Shown here one piece after another: positions 1 to 5,581 of a stretch of DNA of 6,510 nt (position 1 is the first letter of the stretch; each line of letters begins with the position of its first letter). The notes below the pieces were generated by a model. The model was given only the letters and a program-made list of their open reading frames with translations. It ran no database searches and was not told the origin of the DNA. The position numbers were made by a program, and so were the translations under genes. The stretch is from Desulfobulbaceae bacterium (GTDB taxonomy: Bacteria; Desulfobacterota; Desulfobulbia; Desulfobulbales; DAOVSZ01). The stretch spans positions 1-6,510 of the forward strand of contig DAOVSZ010000157.1 in the NCBI GenBank assembly GCA_030627725.1. The letters run 5' to 3'.

Positions 1-1194
1 GATGACGAGATATCTCTGGTCCGTGAAACCATCGGCTGGCCCTATAAAGCGTTAGACGTGCCGGACGAAGTTTACGCAGGTAGGAATGCAAAGGAAAAGG
101 GGGCCCAACGTCAGAAAGAATGGAACGACAAGATGTCGTCTTATACCTCCGAGTTCCCGGACCTGGCCAAAGAACTTGACCGCCGTCTCAAGGGTGAAAT
201 GCCTGCTGACTGGAAGCAGAAGTCAGCTGCATTCATCTCTGCAATCGATGCCAAGGCGGAAAAAGTCGCGACCAGAAAAGCCTCTCAGAACACCTTAAAC
301 GGCTACGGTCCTCTTCTTCCAGAACTGATCGGAGGCTCGGCCGACCTTGCCGGCTCGAACCTGACCATATGGGAGGGATCAAAAAGCATCAAGGAGCATG
401 CAGGGGGCAACTATATCTATTTCGGTGTCCGTGAATTCGGCATGGCGGCGATTATGAACGGCATAGGCCTCCATGGCGGCTTCATCCCGTATGGCGCCAC
501 CTTTCTTATCTTCTCGGAATATGCCAGAAACGCCCTGCGCATGGCAGCGCTGATGAAGATCCGGTCGGTGTATGTGTTCACCCACGATTCAATCGGCCTC
601 GGAGAAGACGGCCCGACCCATCAGCCGGTTGAACAGGCAGCCACCTTAAGGATGATACCTGATATGTCTGTCTGGCGCCCCTGTGACGCCGTGGAATCTG
701 CTGTGGCCTGGAAAGCAGCTGTTGAAAGAGAAAACGGTCCATCAAGTCTCCTGTTTTCCCGCCAGGGTCTCCCCCATCAAAACAGGACCCCTGAGATGCT
801 TTCAGCCATTCTACGCGGCGGCTACATCCTCAGGAACTCCAAAGCCGTTCCAGACGCGATCATCATTGCAACAGGTTCCGAGGTCGCCCTGGCAATGGCT
901 GCAGCCGACGAGCTTGCATCAAAAGGAAAAGACATCCGAGTCGTCTCCATGCCGTGTACGAACATCTTTGACGCCCAAGACGAGTCGTATCGTGAATCAG
1001 TTCTGCCTTCCAATGTCACCGCCCGGGTCTCTGTTGAGGCCGGGGTCACCGATTGTTGGGCAAAATATGTCGGTCTTCAAGGCAAAAGCATCGGCATCAA
1101 CTCCTTTGGGGAATCAGCCCCTGCGGATACGCTTTTCAAACACTTCGGATTTACGATTGAAAATGTTGTCAAGACGGTTGAAGCACTGCCCTAA
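1..1194 (+). CDS. tkt: Transketolase, C-terminal part (5' end outside window)
   Basis: Transketolase moves two-carbon ketol units between sugar phosphates, using thiamine diphosphate (TPP), in the cytoplasmic pentose phosphate and related pathways. The reading frame is open from base 1, so the start and the TPP-diphosphate-binding PP domain lie upstream. The visible 397 residues begin with the end of that domain (an IGWPY motif near residue 11) and a linker. The pyrimidine-binding domain follows: GGSADLAGSN near residue 111, the catalytic Glu in VREFGM (residue 145, codon 433-435), and the active-site His in THDSIGLGEDGPTHQP (residue 195, codon 583-585). The C-terminal domain (about 285 on) has ATGSEV and ends with VEAGVTDCWAKYVG and GINSFGESAPADTLFKHFGF, both typical of the family. 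A full enzyme is usually about 660 residues, so roughly 60% is shown. All key residues in view are intact and no frameshift is seen. The PP domain cannot be checked here. Confidence 0.97.
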   Translation, partial: DDEISLVRETIGWPYKALDVPDEVYAGRNAKEKGAQRQKEWNDKMSSYTSEFPDLAKELDRRLKGEMPADWKQKSAAFISAIDAKAEKVATRKASQNTLNGYGPLLPELIGGSADLAGSNLTIWEGSKSIKEHAGGNYIYFGVREFGMAAIMNGIGLHGGFIPYGATFLIFSEYARNALRMAALMKIRSVYVFTHDSIGLGEDGPTHQPVEQAATLRMIPDMSVWRPCDAVESAVAWKAAVERENGPSSLLFSRQGLPHQNRTPEMLSAILRGGYILRNSKAVPDAIIIATGSEVALAMAAADELASKGKDIRVVSMPCTNIFDAQDESYRESVLPSNVTARVSVEAGVTDCWAKYVGLQGKSIGINSFGESAPADTLFKHFGFTIENVVKTVEALP

Positions 1195-1241
1195 CAGGCC
1201 GTAACTCATTATCAATCCCATCCAACATCTCGTCTTTTTAG

Positions 1242-1288
1242 AACCGGTAGAACAGTGAGAAAATCCCTTTTCTACCGGTTACTCTTTT
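1242..1288 (+). terminator. Inverted repeat after tkt, possible intrinsic terminator or leader hairpin of the dus gene
   Basis: The arms 1242-1252 (AACCGGTAGAA) and 1270-1280 (TTCTACCGGTT) are perfect 11-bp reverse complements around a 17-nt loop. The sequence after them is ACTCTTTT, only moderately T-rich, so termination may be weak. It starts 47 bp after the transketolase stop, which suits a terminator. Its 3' arm also ends only 12 nt before the ATG of the following gene, so it would occupy that gene's ribosome-binding region in any read-through transcript. Confidence 0.55.
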
Positions 1289-1292
1289 CAAG

Positions 1293-2216
1293 ATGCAAAT
1301 CGGCGCCGTAAAAATCGACAACCCCTTTATCCTGGCCCCGCTTGCCGGTTACACCGACCTTGCGTTCAGACTTTTGTGCCGGGAATATGGCGCCGGACTC
1401 TGTTACTCTGAGATGATAAGCTGCCATGGTCTGGTCTTCAGGCAGCAGAAGACCCTTGACATGCTTCAAAGCGATCCTGCCGAACGGCCGGTGGCAATGC
1501 AGCTCTTTGGCAGCGATCCGGAAATCATGGGAGAGGCTGCTGCGATCATTGCCGAATATCCGGTTGACATTATTGATATCAACATGGGGTGCCCGGTACG
1601 CAAAGTGATAAAAAAAGGCGCCGGCGCAGCTTTGATGAAAAACCCGAAGCTTGCCGCGAACATTATCCGTAAGGTGAGCGAAAACGCGAACCAGCCGGTA
1701 ACGGTCAAGATACGCTCTGGATGGGACCACCACACCATTGTGGCTGAAGAATTTTCAAAAATGGCTGAAGATGCCGGCGCCCAGGCCATTGCCCTCCATG
1801 CACGGACCTGGACGGACGGATTTTCAGGCGCGGTAGACTGGGGAGTCATTGAAAAAGTCAAGAAAGCGGTCAGCATCCCGGTAATCGGCAACGGTGACAT
1901 CCGCTCCTATCAGGACGGCCTTGAAATGCTCTCAAAAACAGGTTGTGACGGTGTCATGATCGGCCGGGCCTGTCTCGGCAACCCGTGGATATTCCAGCCG
2001 GACAGACAAGACCCATCGCTCTCCTTCCGCGTCACTGCCCTTTCCAGGCATCTGGAACTTATCGCCAGGTACAACGCTGTCGATAAAATCCTTGCAAAGA
2101 CCACGAACCATGCCGGCAAATATTTCAAAGGCCACCCACAGGCAGCAGCAATCCGCAAAAGAATCTATGAGACAAGGTCCTTCGAAGAACTCCGGAACTT
2201 CGTCAACTCCCTCTAA
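1293..2216 (+). CDS. dusB: tRNA-dihydrouridine synthase, DusB/NifR3 type
   Basis: This is a flavin (FMN) and NADPH-dependent enzyme that reduces specific uridines in the tRNA D-loop to dihydrouridine, in the cytoplasm. The 307-residue product has the usual family length. The N-terminal TIM barrel shows APLAGYTD (15-22, FMN site), SEM (39-41), the INMGCP motif with the catalytic proton donor Cys100, VKIRSGW (138-144, FMN-contacting Lys139), HARTWTDGFSG (169-179, flavin/tRNA-side His169), GNGDI (199-203) and MIGRACLGNPWIF (222-234). Residues from about 245 form the helical tRNA-recognition domain, with KYFKGHPQAAAIRKRI near 276-291. The ATG was chosen because MQIG..KIDNPFILAPLAG lines up with the normal N-terminus; no clear Shine-Dalgarno precedes it, only the hairpin arm. 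DusB is preferred over DusA/DusC from overall motif style, but subfamily choice is less certain than the family. No pilus link is expected. Confidence 0.93.
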   Translation: MQIGAVKIDNPFILAPLAGYTDLAFRLLCREYGAGLCYSEMISCHGLVFRQQKTLDMLQSDPAERPVAMQLFGSDPEIMGEAAAIIAEYPVDIIDINMGCPVRKVIKKGAGAALMKNPKLAANIIRKVSENANQPVTVKIRSGWDHHTIVAEEFSKMAEDAGAQAIALHARTWTDGFSGAVDWGVIEKVKKAVSIPVIGNGDIRSYQDGLEMLSKTGCDGVMIGRACLGNPWIFQPDRQDPSLSFRVTALSRHLELIARYNAVDKILAKTTNHAGKYFKGHPQAAAIRKRIYETRSFEELRNFVNSL

Positions 2217-2222
2217 TTTAGG

Positions 2223-2251
2223 TTTTAATTTCAGTATGTTCCATGTATAAT
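2223..2251 (+). promoter_or_regulatory. Probable sigma-70-type promoter for the pil genes
   Basis: A perfect TATAAT box lies at 2246-2251 in the 101-bp gap before the PilMN gene, directly preceded by TG (adjacent, so not the standard TGn extended -10). The best 17-bp-spaced -35 candidate, TTTTAA at 2223-2228, matches only 3 of 6 consensus positions, and the upstream stretch is AT-rich. The predicted transcript start is near 2258, giving a leader of about 60 nt. A weak -35 suggests dependence on an activator or on the adjacent palindrome. The call rests on the -10 match and the position only. Confidence 0.5.
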
Positions 2252-2265
2252 AGTACAACTGTACT
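2252..2265. promoter_or_regulatory. 14-bp perfect palindrome at the predicted transcription start (possible operator)
   Basis: AGTACA-AC-TGTACT is a 6-bp inverted repeat with a 2-bp spacer, starting one base after the TATAAT box and centred on the expected +1. This is a common place for a repressor to bind. It is too short, and has too little loop, to be a convincing RNA terminator. The binding protein is unknown. Confidence 0.4.
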
Positions 2266-2317
2266 TGAAACACTTCCACATGCCTCTTCTCTTTATGCCT
2301 GAACGGAAAAATAAAGA

Positions 2318-4528
2318 ATGGCAAAACATCACGATATTACCGCAACGGAAAAACTTCTGGAGATGATTCGAAAAGGTCAGGCCGTACCTGATGAACAGGA
2401 GACGATAACGCCCCCTGAGATCTCTGTCGAAACTGTACCGGACACTCCCCCATCTTTGCAGCCGTCGTCTTTGCAGATGGAAGAACCGGAACCATCCGCC
2501 CCCCCTCCTTCCTCTCCCAAGACAGATGAAACCGATGCCCAAGAAGAAGCGCCATCCCTGCAACTTGAGATCAACTCTGAAGAAGAACAGCAAAAATCTT
2601 CTGATGATATCTTCATAGAACCATCAGTTTCGGAAGCCGAGAAAAAAACAGCGCGCGACACCGCTGATACGGCATCAGAAGCGTCCCTTCAGAGTCCATC
2701 GCCAACCCGCTTAGAAACAAACTCTGCCAAGCCACCAGCCTTGTCCTGGGCAGAAAAATTTCGCTGTTTCACGTCGACCATCATCGGTGTTGATATCCAG
2801 CATGATTCTCTCAATATCGCCAAAGTCAACAAAAAAGGACACACCTCCAGACTGCTTGACTACATACACATCCCTTTTGGCGATGATGTCAGCCATGAGG
2901 AAACATCCATCTCATCAATACTGCAATCCGAGCAGTTCCAGAAGACCCTCAGCAATGCCCTTGCCAAGATCTGCAATACCGGCAGATGTGACATCTGGTG
3001 CTCAATCGCCAATGAGTTTGTTCAATTGTACAATATCTCCATCCCGATGGTAGCGGACAAGGAGATTGCCAACGTCGTCTACTGGTCAACGAAAAAAGAA
3101 GCCAGGTTCGATGAAGAGCAGGTTATCTTAGACTATACCGTTCTGGGCGGAATCCTTGTCAAGGACATCCCTAAGCTCTCGGTTCTTGTCTATCTCGCAT
3201 CCAAAAAAGCGGTTGACACCCTTACCTCCCTTTTTTCAAAACAAGGTTTCACACTCTCAGGCATAACAACACCCTCCATCGCCATTTTAAACCAGATCCA
3301 GGAGGGATGGATCAACGTACCTGACGGGTCCGTGTCCTACCTCTATCTTGGGAACAACAAATCGTATATCGATATCTATTCAGACGGCTACCAGCTCTTC
3401 AGCCGGGACATCAATACAGGCATCACCAGCTTCACAGACACCCTTCTCTCGCAGGCCCAAGACAGCGGCATTGCGGTTGATGAGGCAACAGCGAAAAAAT
3501 GTATCTTTGACGCGGAAAACCCGACAACAAAAGCGCTTCCCGAGTACCAGTCTCTTGCCGCTTCCGGATACGATCCCGGGGATTTCGACACCCCGGCAAC
3601 GAACAGACTGCTCCGCCAGCTGCAGCGGACCTTTGACTACTGCACCACACATTTCAGCGCAAAAAAAGTCAATCAGATTCTCATATCCGGTCTTCCGTCC
3701 ACGTCCCGTCAATTCGTAACATTCATCAAGGACGAGATGGGTATTGAATGCACGGCGGTCGACCCGTTTGGTTCCGGGAAACTCCTTATTACCGGCCCGA
3801 CCGCCCCTGACACAAAATTCGAAAAGATCTCACTGGTCACCGCTCTCGGGCTTGCCCTTTCTCAAAAAAAGACCAGCCAGAACTTTCTTTTTACGTCTCA
3901 ACAGAAAGAAAAATCAAGACTCGCCGCCCGCATCAACAAGGTGATCCTTTCCGTTTTTATCATCCTTACCGTCTGCTGCGGCGGCCTGTACATCATGCAG
4001 AAAGGTCTGATCAATTCCAAGGAAACCAGTCTCGCCGATATTAAGAAACAGATTCCGGAAGGAACAATTTACAGCAACACCGAAGTCGCGCTGGAACTCC
4101 TCCGTGCAAAATCGGAAAAGCTGAAAGACATCCAGCAGAAAAAACTAGCCCTCGCTGAAAGATACTTTGAGATCGCCCTTCTTTCCGAGTTCACTCAGAA
4201 CCTGCCAAATCACGTAGAGTTGATACGATTCATGATAACCGGAGACAGACCCACGGCCCGCCGGGATGCAGGACCAAAAAAGCCGACTCAGCCTGCTTCA
4301 GTGAAACGAAAGATTCATCTGGAAGGGGTCATTGCCACGGAAGAAAAAAAGATGGAATTTGTCCTGGCCGAACTGATGAAGAGAATAGGCAGTTCCAGGC
4401 TGATCAAAACGCAACCGGACATTCTGCAGAAAATAATCAAAGAGCATAACGGATCAAAGGTCATGCATTTTATTATCAAAATACAGCCGGAACCGATTGT
4501 GCCCGGACCCAAAAAAGAGGTGAAATAA
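2318..4528 (+). CDS. pilM: PilM-PilN fusion: actin-like domain joined to a membrane-anchored periplasmic domain (GspL-like architecture)
   Basis: This is probably the inner-membrane assembly protein that couples the cytoplasmic motor side of a type IV pilus or related machine to its periplasmic part. Domains of the 736 residues: a short helix-like N-terminus with TATEKLLEMIRKG (8-20); an acidic Pro/Ser/Thr/Glu-rich linker (about 21-140); a PilM/actin-like fold (155-515) with IIGVDI at 155, a middle strand pair near 341-355, and LLRQLQRTFDY near 431; one membrane segment (about 541-560, containing Cys-Cys-Gly-Gly); a coiled-coil-like region (565-615); and a PilN-like ferredoxin fold (about 630-725) interrupted by a basic Pro-rich insert (641-665). 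Nucleotide motifs are degenerate: DIQ (159-161) where DIG is expected, YLG (343-345) for the second DIG, and SGLP (457-460) for the Gly-rich adenosine loop. Ordinary PilM is about 350 residues and PilN about 200. The ATG follows a weak purine run (GGAAAAATAAAG). The fusion is followed without a gap by a PilO-like gene. Confidence 0.85.
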   Translation: MAKHHDITATEKLLEMIRKGQAVPDEQETITPPEISVETVPDTPPSLQPSSLQMEEPEPSAPPPSSPKTDETDAQEEAPSLQLEINSEEEQQKSSDDIFIEPSVSEAEKKTARDTADTASEASLQSPSPTRLETNSAKPPALSWAEKFRCFTSTIIGVDIQHDSLNIAKVNKKGHTSRLLDYIHIPFGDDVSHEETSISSILQSEQFQKTLSNALAKICNTGRCDIWCSIANEFVQLYNISIPMVADKEIANVVYWSTKKEARFDEEQVILDYTVLGGILVKDIPKLSVLVYLASKKAVDTLTSLFSKQGFTLSGITTPSIAILNQIQEGWINVPDGSVSYLYLGNNKSYIDIYSDGYQLFSRDINTGITSFTDTLLSQAQDSGIAVDEATAKKCIFDAENPTTKALPEYQSLAASGYDPGDFDTPATNRLLRQLQRTFDYCTTHFSAKKVNQILISGLPSTSRQFVTFIKDEMGIECTAVDPFGSGKLLITGPTAPDTKFEKISLVTALGLALSQKKTSQNFLFTSQQKEKSRLAARINKVILSVFIILTVCCGGLYIMQKGLINSKETSLADIKKQIPEGTIYSNTEVALELLRAKSEKLKDIQQKKLALAERYFEIALLSEFTQNLPNHVELIRFMITGDRPTARRDAGPKKPTQPASVKRKIHLEGVIATEEKKMEFVLAELMKRIGSSRLIKTQPDILQKIIKEHNGSKVMHFIIKIQPEPIVPGPKKEVK
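4517..4523 (+). promoter_or_regulatory. Strong Shine-Dalgarno for the PilO-like gene, inside the end of the PilMN gene
   Basis: GAGGTGA is a 7-base match to the anti-Shine-Dalgarno complement and lies 5 nt before the ATG at 4529. The PilMN stop codon (4526-4528) sits between the site and the start, and the two genes abut with no spacer, so translational coupling is likely. The site fixes the PilO start. Confidence 0.8.
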
Positions 4529-5068
4529 ATGGAACAGTCATTCTCTTTATCTCTTTCGCGTGAAAATGTCATTGTGGTTGGAGTTACAACAGCGCTGATC
4601 GCCCTTTTCGTCTCCCTGTTCCTGCTGCCGATGTTTTTCAAACAAAAGGCGCTTGATAATGATATAATCGCTCTAAAGGCCGAAGTGGAGGAATTCAACC
4701 AGCTGAAGATGCTCCATGAGACTCTGGACCGGAAGCTGGCAACAGAGGCAGGCGCCTCCCTGCCGCCGGACATTGTGCACCAATCCCTTATCTCAAAGGA
4801 TGCCGGCCGGATTATGGAAATTCTCCAGAACACGGTCAAGGCGGCAGGATCGAAAATCATCTCGATCAAGCCCGAGATTGTCAGCCAGAATGCTGAATCA
4901 CAGATACTTCGACTCAACACATCCATCTCCGGCGAAATCGACAGCTTCCGGGTTCTGCTCATGCGTCTCTTGCAGTTCTCGTATGTACGGAACATTGAAA
5001 CGCTCACGATAAAGGCTGCTGAGCAGGAACTGCATCTCGAACTGCTTTTTACCGTAGAGGTACAATAA
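4529..5068 (+). CDS. pilO: PilO-like inner-membrane pilus assembly protein
   Basis: PilO is a bitopic inner-membrane protein that pairs with PilN through periplasmic coiled coils and ferredoxin-like domains, and links to PilP. The 179-residue product shows a short cytoplasmic N-terminus, a membrane segment at about 13-37 (rich in Val/Leu/Phe), and a heptad-like helical stretch at 38-73 with alternating Leu/Ile and charged residues. A C-terminal alpha/beta domain at about 91-179 has the PilO-like order helix (GRIMEILQNTVKAAG), strand (SKIISIKPE), strand (LRLNTSISGE), helix (FRVLLMRLLQF), strand (VRNIETLTIKA) and strand (LHLELLFTVEV). Length is a little shorter than common PilO proteins (about 200). 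Sequence identity to named families is weak, so the call leans on this topology and on its place between PilN and PilP modules. GspM or MshJ would have the same architecture. Confidence 0.78.
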   Translation: MEQSFSLSLSRENVIVVGVTTALIALFVSLFLLPMFFKQKALDNDIIALKAEVEEFNQLKMLHETLDRKLATEAGASLPPDIVHQSLISKDAGRIMEILQNTVKAAGSKIISIKPEIVSQNAESQILRLNTSISGEIDSFRVLLMRLLQFSYVRNIETLTIKAAEQELHLELLFTVEVQ

Positions 5069-5085
5069 CCCTGAACCGGGACAGC

Positions 5086-5568
5086 ATGAAACGACGCGAA
5101 ATCATCATCATAGTGATCACAGTCATTTTTGCATGCTACGGCATATTTGATCTTGTGCTCACCAGTGGCAAGAAAAACGCGGACGAGTCAGCTTCCAAGG
5201 CCGAACCCTTTGATGTTGCCGCCACTTTGTCCGGCTTACACCTCGCCAATCCTTACGCACGCCAGGTTTCCTATGTCCTGTCAAAAATCGATGCCCAGTT
5301 AAGGCACATGCCTTTTATGAAAAACGCGGCAGGCCTCGAGGATGAAGATATTCCAAAAGAAACCGGGCAAAGTTTTGATGCCGACGACTTCATATATACC
5401 GGCTTTGCGGAAATGGCATCAGAGAGGATTGCGATAATAAACGGCTTTGATTACAAAAAAGGAGAAACCGTTAAAAGCTTTCTGCTGGAGGAAATCACAC
5501 CGAATTTTGTAATCCTTTCTCATAAACAGGTCCACCATACAATTCCTATAGAGAAAGAGTTGGAGTAA
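5086..5568 (+). CDS. pilP: PilP/GspC-like periplasmic linker protein with an N-terminal membrane anchor
   Basis: PilP connects the inner-membrane PilN-PilO complex to the N0 domain of the secretin. The 160-residue product starts MKRRE, has one membrane segment at about 5-26 with positive residues on the cytoplasmic side, then a flexible charged region (27-98). The HR-type beta domain follows at about 100-158: FIYTGFAEMASERIAIING, then YKKGETV, then FLLEEITPNFVILSHKQ, matching the family's pattern of strand, Gly-containing turn, K-G-[DE]-x-[VL], and I-x-x-x-x-V-x-L. Classical PilP is a lipoprotein. Here no Cys follows a lipobox (the only Cys, residue 17, is inside the membrane segment), so the anchor resembles GspC. 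It starts 17 bp after the PilO-like stop with a modest GGGA site (5078-5081), and is followed 13 bp later by the secretin gene. Confidence 0.8.
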   Translation: MKRREIIIIVITVIFACYGIFDLVLTSGKKNADESASKAEPFDVAATLSGLHLANPYARQVSYVLSKIDAQLRHMPFMKNAAGLEDEDIPKETGQSFDADDFIYTGFAEMASERIAIINGFDYKKGETVKSFLLEEITPNFVILSHKQVHHTIPIEKELE

Positions 5569-5572
5569 CTAC

Positions 5573-5576
5573 AGGA
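5573..5576 (+). promoter_or_regulatory. Shine-Dalgarno for the secretin gene
   Basis: AGGA lies 5 nt before the ATG at 5582, in the 13-bp gap after the PilP-like stop. It supports this start, which also gives a complete lipoprotein signal peptide. Confidence 0.65.
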
Positions 5577-5581
5577 TACCC

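Noticed and set aside
683..1204. Second plus-strand open frame within transketolase
   Set aside because: It is an alternate-frame shadow; the transketolase frame is intact and highly conserved over the same bases.
1195..1292. Search for a small gene, tRNA or promoter in the tkt-dus gap
   Set aside because: No open frame with a ribosome site, no cloverleaf and no good -10/-35 pair is visible; only the inverted repeat stands out.
1272..1733. Minus-strand open frame over the start of the dihydrouridine synthase gene
   Set aside because: The plus strand shows unambiguous family motifs throughout; the antisense frame has no recognisable motif and no credible promoter or ribosome site.
2453..2476. 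Direct repeat TCTTTGCAG (2453-2461 and 2468-2476), 15 bp apart
   Set aside because: It is an in-frame repeat of Ser-Leu-Gln in the low-complexity linker of the PilMN gene, best explained as slippage in a disordered region; it is not a regulatory or mobile-element signal.
3865..3871. In-phase A-AAA-AAG slippery heptamer exactly between the PilM-like and PilN-like parts, which could yield a soluble PilM-only form by -1 frameshifting
   Set aside because: Similar in-phase A-runs occur elsewhere in the same gene (3661-3667, 4345-4351) and in the dihydrouridine synthase gene (1610-1616), so they reflect frequent AAA lysine codons. There is no Shine-Dalgarno-like stimulator upstream, and only a weak all-AT pairing (TTTCTTT with AAAGAAA) downstream.
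4315..5007. Long open frame on the minus strand opposite the PilMN/PilO junction
   Set aside because: It overlaps two well-supported plus-strand genes, its product is Ser/Arg/Ile-rich with no recognisable domain, and it fits an antisense shadow of the plus-strand codon pattern.
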